Shown: in pieces, positions 53,918 to 61,724 of the stretch
How positions within the stretch are numbered: position 1 is the stretch's first letter
Layout: each line of letters opens with the position of its first letter
Assembly (NCBI RefSeq): GCF_001278755.1
Contig: NZ_CP012601.1
Location: forward strand, 186,001-250,000
Source: Bacillus sp. FJAT-22090
GTDB lineage: Bacteria; Bacillota; Bacilli; Bacillales_A; Planococcaceae
Reading direction: 5' to 3'
DNA length: 64,000 nucleotides
Translations under genes and position numbers: made by a program
The notes under the pieces: model-generated
Told to the model about the DNA's origin: nothing
The model's input: the letters and a program-made list of their open reading frames with translations, nothing else
Database searches by the model: none

Positions 53918-54151
53918 AAATAAAGGATTTTCCTCAATGTATTTATATATGTTTGTAACAAGTTCACTTGGAGTGTCTGCTTCGACAACGTCGCCGTTGA
54001 CAATAGCGAAAAAAGTTTCAGAGCACAATGAGCAATAGCTTAAACAACCATACTCTAATACATCTAAATTCGGATCTTGTTCTAAAATATCATAAGCTTC
54101 TTGTGAACCATTTGCAAGGTTGCTTATGCAAAATTCAACCATTGGATTCAT
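53915..54151 (-). CDS. yuzB: YuzB family protein (DUF1450)
   Basis: A 78-residue DUF1450 protein. [40 protein letters not shown] and [20 protein letters not shown] match B. subtilis YuzB almost throughout. The Cys-rich CLSYCSLC segment suggests a thioredoxin-like ferredoxin fold; a role in redox or metal handling is possible but unproven. GAGGTGA precedes ATG 54151. It is convergent with yutF and divergent from yutJ. Confidence 0.9.
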   Translation of the reverse strand: MNPMVEFCISNLANGSQEAYDILEQDPNLDVLEYGCLSYCSLCSETFFAIVNGDVVEADTPSELVTNIYKYIEENPLF

Positions 54152-54277
54152 AGCTGTCACCTCACTACTTCGTCATGCTACTCTTTTTTTATTCATTCGT
54201 CAATGTAGAAGTCTTATTGTGAAATCCATCACAATCATTTATAATTTGAAGTGACATTTAGAGATGAGGGATATAAT

Positions 54278-55345
54278 ATGCGAAAGTTAGTATTGTTAGG
54301 TGGAGGATATGGTAATATGCGTATTTTACTTCGTTTATTGCCAAATAACTTACCAGATGATGTAGAAATCACATTAATTGACCGAACGCCATTTCATAGT
54401 TTAAAGACTGAGTTTTATGCGTTAGCAGCTGGTACAGCTTCTGATAATGAAATTCGAGTAGCATTTCCGGAAAGCGGAAAGTTAACGATAAAGTATGGAG
54501 AAGTTTTAGAAATTGATGTAGATAGTAAACAAGTTTTATTAGAAGATGGGCAAGCTGTCGGATACGACGATCTAGTTATAGGTCTAGGGTGTGAAGATAA
54601 GTATCATAGTGTACCTGGTGCAGATGAATTTACTTATAGCATTCAGACAATCGGGCGTTCTCGTGACACATACAACAAACTAGGTGGACTTCCTTCAGGT
54701 TCAGTAGTTGGGATTGTTGGTGCGGGACTTAGCGGTATTGAGCTTGCAAGTGAACTTCGTGAAAGTCGTCCAGATTTGAGGATCAAACTTTTTGATCGTA
54801 GTGAACGTGTATTAAGAGATTTTCCGGAACGATTAAGTAAATATGTAAAAAAATGGTTTGATACTAACGATGTAGAAGTTGTAAGCAACTCGAATATTAC
54901 AAAGGTAGAGCCAAATAAATTATACAATCATCAAGAAGTTATTCCTGTAGACGTTGTAGTATGGACTGCAGGAATTCAACCTGCTGCACCGGTACGTGCA
55001 TTACCAGGCGAAAAAGACAAATCGGGTCGTGTCATTTTAACACAGTATCATGATTTACCAAGCTACGAAAATGTATTTGTCGTAGGGGACTGTGCTTCAC
55101 TTCCTTTTGCACCAAGTGCGCAACTTGCGGAAGAACAAGCAGAACAGATTGTAAAAGTATTGCAAGCACGTTGGAAGGGACAAGCTCTTCCAGAGAACAT
55201 GCCTGAAATTAAGCTTAAAGGCTTTATGGGCTCTCTTGGTAAAAAACAGGGATTTGCTTACTTAGCAGATATTTCTGTAACAGGTCGTATCGCAAGACTA
55301 ATGAAATCAGGATTGCTTTGGATGTATAAGCGACACAATGGATAA
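54278..55345 (+). CDS. yutJ: NADH dehydrogenase-like protein YutJ
   Basis: A 355-residue FAD/NAD(P)-binding oxidoreductase of the NDH-2 family. VLLGGGYGNMRILLRLL is the FAD motif, VVGIVGAGLSGIELASELRE the NAD(H) motif, WTAGIQPAAPVRAL and VFVVGDCASLPFAPSAQLAEEQA the second FAD contact. The C-terminal membrane-binding part is shorter than in true Ndh, so its electron acceptor is uncertain. ATG 54278 has GATGAGGG upstream; in-frame sequence to 54251 lacks a site. A second paralogue (yumB) lies 3 kb to the right. Confidence 0.88.
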   Translation: MRKLVLLGGGYGNMRILLRLLPNNLPDDVEITLIDRTPFHSLKTEFYALAAGTASDNEIRVAFPESGKLTIKYGEVLEIDVDSKQVLLEDGQAVGYDDLVIGLGCEDKYHSVPGADEFTYSIQTIGRSRDTYNKLGGLPSGSVVGIVGAGLSGIELASELRESRPDLRIKLFDRSERVLRDFPERLSKYVKKWFDTNDVEVVSNSNITKVEPNKLYNHQEVIPVDVVVWTAGIQPAAPVRALPGEKDKSGRVILTQYHDLPSYENVFVVGDCASLPFAPSAQLAEEQAEQIVKVLQARWKGQALPENMPEIKLKGFMGSLGKKQGFAYLADISVTGRIARLMKSGLLWMYKRHNG

Positions 55346-55395
55346 TAGCTTTTCGAAACCTCTGTACTAAAATACTTGGTAAAGTGAGCGATATA

Positions 55396-55896
55396 ATGGA
55401 AAAGGTATTATATGTAGGATTTTGGATCTGTTCTCTCATTGATTGTCACCCAAAGGGACATTTTAACCCGAAGGATGTAACTAAGCTATTAGAGGTAATA
55501 CCTACTCATTATCAAGCATTTGAACCAGAGTACAGAGGAAATCCTAGAGAACTTATTCCAGGAACATCTCTCCGTGCATCATGGATTTATCAAATAGGTG
55601 GGAAATATAGTTCAAGTCCATATCTATTTTTTGAACAACTTATCGAACAAATATTAAAAGTAGTGCTTACGGAAACAAATATATATAAAATTAATAAGCT
55701 AAAGAAACAATACAATTTTACATGTGAATTACACATACATCATTTTACCGATTCTGAATTGATCAATTCATTAATAGTTCCGGAAGAAATGATTACAGCT
55801 CTAGCTGAAGTAAAAGGACATATGGCTTTACACCACCATAAAAAGCCCGCTATAGAATATGGTGCATATCACTACAAGAGAATATTTGAACTTTAA
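55396..55896 (+). CDS. DUF4279-like protein, function unknown
   Basis: A 166-residue soluble protein. MEKVLYVGFWICSLIDCHP, NPKDVTKLLEVIPTHYQAF, TSLRASWIYQIG, FFEQLIEQILKVVL and CELHIHHFTDSELINSLIVP follow the order of motifs in DUF4279 proteins (threshold strand, theta-P helix, long helix, beta hairpin). I am moderately sure of the family and know no function. The ribosome binding site is weak; GTG 55384 in the same frame is an alternative start. It is followed by a strong bidirectional terminator. Confidence 0.55.
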   Translation: MEKVLYVGFWICSLIDCHPKGHFNPKDVTKLLEVIPTHYQAFEPEYRGNPRELIPGTSLRASWIYQIGGKYSSSPYLFFEQLIEQILKVVLTETNIYKINKLKKQYNFTCELHIHHFTDSELINSLIVPEEMITALAEVKGHMALHHHKKPAIEYGAYHYKRIFEL

Positions 55897-55938
55897 AAAG
55901 CTTCGAAGCGTTGGTAATATCAACACTTCGAAGCTTTA
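55897..55938. terminator. Bidirectional terminator between the DUF4279-like gene and yuzD
   Basis: AAAGCTTCGAAG with GTTG extension pairs with CAAC and CTTCGAAGCTTT over a 7-base loop, with one mismatch; A and T flanks on either side. Confidence 0.85.
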
Positions 55939-55976
55939 AAATTCATAAGTTGGTGAATCGATCTATAAATCTATTG

Positions 55977-56309
55977 CTATTCTTTTTCACTAACATAGCC
56001 ATACTTCTCAAGGGCTGCATATACTGGTTTTAATTGAATATATCCTTCCCCAATGACTTCTTCATTGAGCATAACAAGAGGGTAGAAAAATTCGTCATCA
56101 GCAATTCTATTAGCAATGGTTTGATATTTTTTATTCTCAATTGGCTTTTCAATATCGATATAAGTGAATGATACTTGGTGATTTGGAAATTTTCTATCGA
56201 TTGCTGCTTGTAGCCATTCGTATGTATCCTTAGAGGATGGTGCATTTACGCAACTTGCACATACTATATCAGCACCGAAGATTTCTATATTAATTGCTTG
56301 AGTTGTCAT
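55977..56309 (-). CDS. yuzD: YuzD family protein (DUF1462)
   Basis: A 110-residue thioredoxin-like DUF1462 protein. IEIFGADIVCASCVNAPSSK has CxxC near the N-terminus, TYIDIEKPIENKKYQ and FFYPLVMLNEEVIGEG (the cis-Pro region) complete the fold. It is divergent from yutI (NifU-like), a linkage kept in Bacillales, which suggests a role around Fe-S or thiol chemistry, but this is inference. GGAGAAC precedes the ATG. Confidence 0.88.
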   Translation of the reverse strand: MTTQAINIEIFGADIVCASCVNAPSSKDTYEWLQAAIDRKFPNHQVSFTYIDIEKPIENKKYQTIANRIADDEFFYPLVMLNEEVIGEGYIQLKPVYAALEKYGYVSEKE

Positions 56310-56392
56310 ATGAACAGTTCTCCTTCGAATTCTTTATTGGATTTTTTTCTTACTTCACATTATAATGATTATAGCGAAAGGAGTCGATAGAT

Positions 56393-56626
56393 ATGACAGA
56401 TACAATAAATGAACAAGTACAAGAAGTTTTAGATAAATTACGCCCATTTTTACTTCGTGATGGGGGAGACTGTGAACTTGTAGACGTTGAAGACGGTATT
56501 GTTAAACTACGCCTTTTAGGAGCTTGCGGAAGCTGCCCAAGTTCAACGATTACATTAAAAGCAGGTATTGAACGTGCACTATTGGAAGAAGTTCCAGGTG
56601 TAGTAGAAGTAGAACAAGTATTTTAA
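56393..56626 (+). CDS. yutI: NifU C-terminal domain protein YutI
   Basis: A 77-residue stand-alone NifU C-terminal (Nfu) domain. [20 protein letters not shown] followed by [22 protein letters not shown] shows the CxxC that binds a labile Fe-S cluster for transfer to targets. It probably acts as a carrier downstream of SufBCD. GAAAGGAG precedes the ATG. It ends at a terminator shared with the convergent DUF2225 gene. Confidence 0.93.
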   Translation: MTDTINEQVQEVLDKLRPFLLRDGGDCELVDVEDGIVKLRLLGACGSCPSSTITLKAGIERALLEEVPGVVEVEQVF

Positions 56627-56637
56627 TAAGACATTTT

Positions 56638-56668
56638 AAAAAGAAGCCTTACATTAAGGCTTCTTTTT
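56638..56668. terminator. Bidirectional terminator between yutI and the DUF2225 gene
   Basis: AAAAAGAAGCCTT (56638-56650) pairs perfectly with 56656-56668; it overlaps the 3' end of the - gene. Confidence 0.88.
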
Positions 56669-57344
56669 CTTTGTTCTCACGTATTTCTTGCCAACGTTCT
56701 TTTGCCATTTCAATTACTTTTGGTTCGATAGATGTACTTTGCTTTTCAATCACTTTTGAAAAATATCGTGTAGAATATTCGATATCACCAATTCTTCGAG
56801 ACAATTCTGCTATTAAATAGAGCACACGAGTTTCTGACATTTGTGTGCCATTATAATCATCGTTTGAATATGAATCGGCATATCGATCACGTGCTATCTT
56901 CAGGAAACGCTGCTCTTGCTCCTGATTCTGTTGAAGACGGTATAACCAAGCAGTTCTGAGTGCCAAACCTGCTATATTAATAAATTTTTCTTTTTTTAAG
57001 GTACCGCAGTGTATTCCAAGCTTATATGCCATGATTCCTTCTGTCAAAGTTCTTTCCTCTCCAAAAGAGTGGGGAACCCATTTATTAGCAACCTCTGTTT
57101 GAATAATTTCTTTTACTCCAGGGGCAAAGTATTTTGTATAATCTTCTGTAAAAGAAAAACCACAATGCTCACAAACAAAAATATTATAGAGGAGTGGATT
57201 CACTTCCTTATTTTGATAAATAGGTTGAAAGTCCGTTTCATGACTTTCTACTTTAATAAATTTTGAGCGTACTTTTGTAGATTTAAATTTCTTTTTGCAG
57301 TGTAAACATTCGATATCTTTTTGATAATACGGAGTAATTTCCAT
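56649..57344 (-). CDS. DUF2225 family protein
   Basis: A 231-residue cytosolic protein. The N-terminal zinc ribbon has CLHCKKKF and, later, CEHCGFSF, followed by TEDYTKYFAPGVKEIIQ; the rest is a TPR-like helical region (KFINIAGLALRTAWLYRLQ, LYLIAELSRRIGDIEYSTRYF). DUF2225 proteins are common in Firmicutes but uncharacterised. AGAGGAAAC precedes the ATG. The upstream region holds a 15-base direct repeat with -10-like cores on the - strand. Confidence 0.83.
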   Translation of the reverse strand: MEITPYYQKDIECLHCKKKFKSTKVRSKFIKVESHETDFQPIYQNKEVNPLLYNIFVCEHCGFSFTEDYTKYFAPGVKEIIQTEVANKWVPHSFGEERTLTEGIMAYKLGIHCGTLKKEKFINIAGLALRTAWLYRLQQNQEQEQRFLKIARDRYADSYSNDDYNGTQMSETRVLYLIAELSRRIGDIEYSTRYFSKVIEKQSTSIEPKVIEMAKERWQEIRENKEKEALM

Positions 57345-57374
57345 GATGTTTCCTCTTTTCGCTCATGACTTAAG

Positions 57375-57424
57375 TAGTTCTATTATACTGCATTTAGTGG
57401 CTTCTTGAATAGTTCTATTATACT
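57375..57424 (-). promoter_or_regulatory. Tandem promoter-like repeats before the DUF2225 gene
   Basis: TAGTTCTATTATACT occurs at 57375-57389 and 57410-57424, 35 bases apart; on the - strand each copy contains a perfect TATAAT. No clear -35 is seen for either. Confidence 0.4.
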
Positions 57425-57468
57425 TTATTTGTTTACGAAATGCGATGTAATTCTTCAAGCGGTTTTCC

Positions 57469-57498
57469 TTGTCTAGATAGTAAAAACATTGATATGAT
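57469..57498 (+). promoter_or_regulatory. Sigma-A promoter of the HesB/YutM-like gene
   Basis: TTGTCT at 57469-57474, an 18-base spacer and TATGAT at 57493-57498, 28 bases before the ATG. Confidence 0.55.
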
Positions 57499-57525
57499 AG
57501 AGAATAGGAAGGAAAGGTGATTCAG

Positions 57526-57888
57526 ATGGCAGAAGTAGTAATATTATCTGAAGCGGCAGCTTACCGCGTAAAGGAAATGATGAAGCATAACGGAGAAGAA
57601 GGATCTTTGCTTCGTATTGCAGTTAATGGTGGTGGATGTAGCGGTCTTTCTTACGGAATGGGTTTTGAAAAGGATAAAACGGAAGAAGATATAGAGCTAC
57701 ATCAGCATGGTATTGATATTGTTGTCTCACCAGAAGATGCTTCTATCTTAAATGGTACTTCAATAGATTATAAAGAATCACTAATGGGTGGTGGGTTTAC
57801 CATCGAAAACCCGAACGCTATCGCATCTTGTGGATGTGGTTCGTCGTTTAGAACTGCTAAAAAAGAAGGAACACCTGAGAACTGTTAA
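57526..57888 (+). CDS. yutM: A-type Fe-S carrier, HesB/IscA/SufA family (YutM)
   Basis: A 120-residue A-type carrier. NGGGCSGLSYGMGF holds the first Cys and SCGCGSSFRTA the CxC pair, the three cluster ligands. It accepts Fe-S clusters from SufBCD and passes them to apo-proteins such as LipA. ATG 57526 follows AAAGGTGA; GTG 57517 in the same frame would add three residues and is too close to the site. The extended C-terminus (KKEGTPENC) carries an additional Cys. A terminator hairpin interrupted by the dispersed element follows. Confidence 0.9.
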   Translation: MAEVVILSEAAAYRVKEMMKHNGEEGSLLRIAVNGGGCSGLSYGMGFEKDKTEEDIELHQHGIDIVVSPEDASILNGTSIDYKESLMGGGFTIENPNAIASCGCGSSFRTAKKEGTPENC

Positions 57889-57895
57889 TTTAAAG

Positions 57896-58230
57896 CAGGG
57901 AGCATTTTCTTACCGAAGAAAATGCTCTCAGATAGAAGACAATAGGCAGTTGGTTAATTACTCTCATTCATTATTTTGATTTTTTGTCATGATTTTCTAT
58001 TAACTCAAGATTATCTTCCTTTTATTGGTTTGGAAAAGCGTCCGCTCGACTCCTGCGGGAAAAGCGAGACAGGCGAGACCCTGCAGAAGCGTAGCGACGA
58101 AGCGGCTCGGCGCTCGCCCGCGAAAAGCGAGCGGTAAGCTTAGGAAAATCTGCTATCCAATATATAAATAAATTCGAGTCTGTCTAAAGTTTCGGAGCAT
58201 TTTCTTACAGGAGAAAATGCTCTTTTTTAA
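57896..58230. repeat. Dispersed element copy 2 with duplicated terminator hairpin
   Basis: GAGCATTTTCTT and its complement form a hairpin at 57899-57926 with no T-run, and the same hairpin recurs at 58194-58222 followed by six T. Between them lies the element in reverse orientation: TCTTCTATC end at left, core 58020-58144, and the GAGTCTGTCTAAAG end at right (58176-58189). The distal hairpin is the likely original yutM terminator. Confidence 0.8.
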
Positions 58231-58322
58231 ATGTTAATTTTCAGTAAATTCTCAAATTTACAATAAGGTAACAATGTATTGAAATAGTGTGCTAAAAGGT
58301 CTAATATAGGAATTAAGAGTTT

Positions 58323-58368
58323 TTTTGTCGTAAACTAGACAAAAGTAAAGAATTTCTTGATGTATAAT
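58323..58368 (+). promoter_or_regulatory. Promoter and palindromic operator of yumB
   Basis: TTTTGTC-N8-GACAAAA (58323-58344) is a perfect 7-bp inverted repeat just upstream of TATAAT at 58363-58368. It does not resemble the Rex box (TTGTGAA...TTCACAA). A regulator binding here would overlap the -35 position. Confidence 0.5.
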
Positions 58369-58413
58369 CAGAAGTATCTTATAAAAAATATATTAAAGGT
58401 GGTTGCGATCTTC

Positions 58414-59625
58414 GTGAAAAGACCAACAATTCTAGTATTAGGTGCAGGTTACGGTGGATTATCTACTGTAGTTAACCTTCAGAAATTAGTAGGTACGGAT
58501 GAAGCAGATATTATACTTGTAAACAAAAATGATTACCATTATGAGTCAACATGGTTACATGAAGCTTCTGCTGGTACTCTTCGTCCAGATCAAGTTCGTT
58601 ATGATGTAAAAGATGTAATCAACTCAAGCAAAGTAAACTTTGTAAAAGCTACAGTTGATGGTATTGACGTTAATTCGAAAAAAGTTACAACTAGCGCTGG
58701 TGAGTATACATATGATTACTTAGTAATCGGTTTAGGCTTTGAAGGAGAAACTTTCGGAATTCCTGGCTTAGATAAGTATGCTCTTTCCATTGCCAATGTA
58801 AATGCTGCTCGCCAAATTCGTGATCACATTGAATATCAGTTTGCTACATGGTCAACAGAAGAAGTGCATGATGATACACGCTTAACGATTGTTGTAGGTG
58901 GAGCTGGATTCTCTGGAATCGAATTTTTAGGTGAATTAGGAAATCGTATTCCTGAACTTTGTAAAGAATATGATGTACCAAAAGAAAAAGTCCGCGTAGT
59001 TTGTGTTGAAGCTGCTCCAATGGTGCTTCCAGGATTTGATCCTGAATTAGTAGAATATGCAGTAAGACAATTAGAGGCAAAAGGAATTGAATTCTCTATT
59101 GGTACACCAGTCGTAGAAGCAACTCCTGAAGGCGTTAAGATTAAAAAAGGCGAAGAAGAATTTGAATTCATCAAAGCTGGTACTGTTGTATGGGCTGCTG
59201 GAGTTCGAGGAAATCGCTTAATCGAATCATCTGGAATTGAAAACATGCGCGCACGCGTAAAAGTAGAGAAAGATATGCGTGCTCCTGGTTTCCCAGATGT
59301 ATTTATAGTTGGTGACTGTGCTCTTCTTATCAATGAAGAGATTAACCGTCCATACCCACCAACAGCACAAATTGCAATGCAACAAGCTGTTACTATCGCG
59401 AAAAATATTGTATCGCTTATCAAAGGGAATGATACAGAAGAGTTCGTTCCAGCTCTTAAAGGAACAGTATGTTCACTTGGTGAGCACGACGCAATTGGTG
59501 ATGTAATGGGTAGAAAACTAACTGGTACAAAAGCTTCTATTATGAAAAAAGTAATTGATAACCGCGCACTATACATGATTGGTGGAATTCCACTTGTAAT
59601 GAAAAAAGGTAAATTTACTTTATAA
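58414..59625 (+). CDS. yumB: Type II NADH dehydrogenase-like protein YumB
   Basis: A 403-residue NDH-2 that oxidises NADH and reduces menaquinone without proton pumping. [20 protein letters not shown] is the FAD motif, [18 protein letters not shown] the NADH motif, [15 protein letters not shown] and [11 protein letters not shown] the second FAD contact, and the quinone-site stretch [14 protein letters not shown] is present. The C-terminal amphipathic region ends [13 protein letters not shown], shorter than Ndh. GTG 58414 follows AAAGGTGG; ATG 58357 upstream lies before the -10 and cannot be used. Terminator at 59644. Confidence 0.92.
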   Translation: MKRPTILVLGAGYGGLSTVVNLQKLVGTDEADIILVNKNDYHYESTWLHEASAGTLRPDQVRYDVKDVINSSKVNFVKATVDGIDVNSKKVTTSAGEYTYDYLVIGLGFEGETFGIPGLDKYALSIANVNAARQIRDHIEYQFATWSTEEVHDDTRLTIVVGGAGFSGIEFLGELGNRIPELCKEYDVPKEKVRVVCVEAAPMVLPGFDPELVEYAVRQLEAKGIEFSIGTPVVEATPEGVKIKKGEEEFEFIKAGTVVWAAGVRGNRLIESSGIENMRARVKVEKDMRAPGFPDVFIVGDCALLINEEINRPYPPTAQIAMQQAVTIAKNIVSLIKGNDTEEFVPALKGTVCSLGEHDAIGDVMGRKLTGTKASIMKKVIDNRALYMIGGIPLVMKKGKFTL

Positions 59626-59643
59626 TATCATTTGATTTCGATG

Positions 59644-59683
59644 AGCTCTCACTGTATGTATAATTACAGTGAGAGCTTTTTTT
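59644..59683 (+). terminator. Intrinsic terminator after yumB
   Basis: AGCTCTCACTGTA (59644-59656) pairs perfectly with 59665-59677 and is followed by seven T. Confidence 0.92.
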
Positions 59684-59697
59684 AAAGGAGATTTTTT

Positions 59698-60189
59698 ATG
59701 GCAAGAGAGGATAGAGGAAATATTTGGTTGGGTGTTGCAGGTATAGTAGTTAATGATAAAGGGGAATGGTTAGTTGTAAAGAAAAGATATGGAGGTCTTC
59801 ATGGTCGATGGTCTTTTCCTGCGGGTTTTGTAAACAAAGATGAAACAGTAGATGAAGCTGTTCGAAGAGAGGTGAAAGAAGAAACTGGTGTAGATTGTAC
59901 TGTTCGGAAGATGGTTGGCTTTAGAAGTGGTGTTATTCATCATAAAATAAGCGATAATATGGCCATTTTTTTATTAATACCGAATGAGAAAGAACCGATT
60001 TTACAGGCTCAGCTTTCTGAACTATATGAAGTAAAGTGGATTCATCCAAATGAATTAGTAGTAGATAAAGACGCCTCCGTGATGATTCATGAGCTAGCAT
60101 CAAAGAAAGTAGAAGATGGGTTTAATACCATTGAAGGGATTAATCCTGGTGATGTATTTGGTTATAGTAGCTACAAGCTATTTTTTTAG
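59698..60189 (+). CDS. Nudix hydrolase
   Basis: A 163-residue Nudix protein. The Nudix box GFVNKDETVDEAVRREVKEE followed by TGV matches Gx5Ex7REUxEExGU, and WSFPAGF precedes it. It hydrolyses a nucleoside diphosphate linked to another moiety; members near yumB/yui genes are uncharacterised. AAAGGAG lies 7 bases before the ATG, right after the yumB terminator, so it is likely to have its own weak promoter or to use read-through. Confidence 0.85.
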   Translation: MAREDRGNIWLGVAGIVVNDKGEWLVVKKRYGGLHGRWSFPAGFVNKDETVDEAVRREVKEETGVDCTVRKMVGFRSGVIHHKISDNMAIFLLIPNEKEPILQAQLSELYEVKWIHPNELVVDKDASVMIHELASKKVEDGFNTIEGINPGDVFGYSSYKLFF

Positions 60190-60220
60190 TAGCTATTGTC
60201 CAAAAAAATATTTGTTTTTA

Positions 60221-60249
60221 TTTACAACATATTAGTTATATGGTATATT
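60221..60249 (+). promoter_or_regulatory. Sigma-A promoter of yuiA
   Basis: TTTACA at 60221-60226, a 17-base spacer and TATATT at 60244-60249, about 40 bases before the yuiA ATG. Confidence 0.6.
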
Positions 60250-60290
60250 ATCTGAATATTAAGAATAGATAATGTTAGGAGGCGATTCAA

Positions 60291-60416
60291 ATGAAGAAAT
60301 TTAAAAAAGAAGGAAATTCCAACCATTGTCCATACTGTAAGGGAGAAGGCTATTTTCAATTGAGACTAGGTGGTTCTGAAACCTGTGGGCGTTGTAATGG
60401 ATCGGGAAAAAAATGA
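60291..60416 (+). CDS. yuiA: YuiA family small zinc-finger protein
   Basis: A 41-residue protein with two DnaJ-like zinc knuckles, CPYCKGEGYFQLRLGG and CGRCNGSGK, joined by a short loop (CxxCxGxG twice). Small proteins of this type, YuiA in B. subtilis, resemble the zinc domain of DnaJ and the anti-TRAP protein, but function is unknown. AGGAGG lies 8 bases before ATG 60291 and the gene is followed by yuiB, the same order as in Bacillus. It is too short for many gene finders. Confidence 0.8.
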   Translation: MKKFKKEGNSNHCPYCKGEGYFQLRLGGSETCGRCNGSGKK

Positions 60417-60513
60417 ATGAAATTTATGACAAATGAGTGAATACGCAGAAGTACATTGAATACTAGCCTCCGTTAAGGTAAACTATTTAGAGATACTACG
60501 GAGGTAATAGATT

Positions 60514-60840
60514 ATGCAAGATTTTATGCTAGTACAAATGATACTCTCGGTTCTTATATTTTTTGTCATGTTTTTCGGAATCGCCTTTTTAGTAAACATG
60601 CTATTACGAATGACTTGGTTTGTGGCATTTTTATATCCACTTGTTGTTGTATTCATTATTGATGAAGTAGGATTTTTTGATTACTTTACAAAAGCAGGAG
60701 AAGCGTTTTCTGCGTTGGGAAATAAAATAATCTCACTCCATACAGCAGATATTATTATTTTATCTAGTGGTTTAGCGGGAGCAATTGCTGCAGGTTTTGT
60801 TATTAAATATCTTCGAAAAAATGGATATCAAATGTTTTAA
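60514..60840 (+). CDS. yuiB: YuiB family membrane protein
   Basis: A 108-residue integral membrane protein with three hydrophobic segments (about 7-30, 33-50 and 75-97) and no catalytic motif; LVNMLLRMTWFVAFLYPLVV and AAGFVIKYLRKNGYQMF match the YuiB family. Function is unknown. ACGGAGG precedes the ATG and pairs with CCTCCGT 30 bases upstream (60468-60474), so translation of read-through RNA may be limited. The linkage to yuiA is conserved. Confidence 0.82.
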   Translation: MQDFMLVQMILSVLIFFVMFFGIAFLVNMLLRMTWFVAFLYPLVVVFIIDEVGFFDYFTKAGEAFSALGNKIISLHTADIIILSSGLAGAIAAGFVIKYLRKNGYQMF

Positions 60841-60845
60841 TTGGA

Positions 60846-60880
60846 GGATGACCTGTAAAATAGGTCATCCTTTATATTTC
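60846..60880 (+). terminator. Intrinsic terminator after yuiB
   Basis: GGATGACCT (60846-60854) pairs perfectly with 60862-60870 over a 7-base loop and is followed by TTTATATTT. Confidence 0.75.
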
Positions 60881-60894
60881 GCTTAGAGACCTGT

Positions 60895-60962
60895 CTCTTT
60901 GATATTTAATAGACCCTGCGGAGTTTCAGAAGTAGCGAGCAGCAGCTCAGCATATACGGTTT
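60895..60962. repeat. Degenerate fragment of the dispersed element core
   Basis: AGACCCTGCGGAG followed by AGTAGCGAGCAGCAGCTC resembles the GAGACCCTGCAGAAGCGTAG stretch of the element core in copy 2. No flanking hairpin pair or element ends are visible, so it is likely a decayed remnant. Confidence 0.4.
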
Positions 60963-61036
60963 TTTCAAGTTCAAATATTAATACTGTCCTCTTTTACATC
61001 TTCATATATCTACAATGAAGATTAATGTAACCACAA

Positions 61037-61071
61037 ATAAAAAACCACTATCGTATCCAACGATAGTGGTT
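61037..61071 (-). terminator. Intrinsic terminator of yuiD
   Basis: AACCACTATCG/CGATAGTGGTT with an A-run at 61037-61044, which is a T-run on the - strand, lies 56 bases beyond the yuiD stop codon. Confidence 0.85.
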
Positions 61072-61126
61072 GCTTTTTGCTCTTCTTGTGTAGAACTTGT
61101 TTACGTTTATGAATATCCATCTTTAA

Positions 61127-61603
61127 TTATTCAAAGGTGTTGTAAATGACAATCGAGATCAATATACCAGTAAGTGCACCCATGAAAACTTCCATTGGTT
61201 TGTGTCCTAATAGGGTTTTTAATTCGATTATTTTCTCTTCATTCTTCTTATTTGCCCATCCCTTTGTTTGCTCAACAAATAACTGGAAATCCACTCTCAT
61301 TTGATTGATCATTATTGCTTGTTGTCCTGCTTGAAAACGAACGCCAGTTGCATCAAACATAACGATAACAGCAAATACTGTGGAGACTGCAAATATTGGA
61401 GAATCTAGCCCCGTTTCATAAGCAATTGCAGTGCAAAGGGAAGTTACAGCAGCTGAGTGAGAACTAGGCATTCCACCGGTAGAAGTAAATAACTTCCAAT
61501 CTATTTTCTTTGTTATTAAAAAATGTATTGGAATTTTAACAAATTGAGCAAAGAAAATGGAAAAAAGTGCAGCCAATAATGGAGTGTTCTGGAGGATTGC
61601 CAA
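61127..61603 (-). CDS. yuiD: DUF212 membrane protein YuiD
   Basis: A 158-residue membrane protein of the DUF212/acid phosphatase-related family. FFAQFVKIPIHFLITKKIDW, TSTGGMPSSHSAAVTSL (PAP2-like) and FDATGVRFQAGQQA are signature blocks; the GGMPSSHSA segment resembles the phosphatase motif of PAP2 enzymes. The start is TTG 61603 with AAAGGCGG 8 bases upstream, which gives exactly the length of B. subtilis YuiD; ATG 61630 in the same frame lies upstream of that site. Divergent from pepA. Confidence 0.87.
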   Translation of the reverse strand: MAILQNTPLLAALFSIFFAQFVKIPIHFLITKKIDWKLFTSTGGMPSSHSAAVTSLCTAIAYETGLDSPIFAVSTVFAVIVMFDATGVRFQAGQQAIMINQMRVDFQLFVEQTKGWANKKNEEKIIELKTLLGHKPMEVFMGALTGILISIVIYNTFE

Positions 61604-61661
61604 AGTAGACACCGCCTTTCTTCTAAACATTAAGTAAGACTAGTATAACACATTCAAACAA

Positions 61662-61691
61662 TTCGAAAAATGTAAGTACTTCCTATATAAT
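61662..61691 (+). promoter_or_regulatory. Possible promoter of pepA
   Basis: A perfect TATAAT at 61686-61691 is preceded at 18 bases by TTCGAA, a weak -35. Confidence 0.4.
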
Positions 61692-61724
61692 AAAAATGTA
61701 TCCGAATTTTTAGGAGGAAAAATA

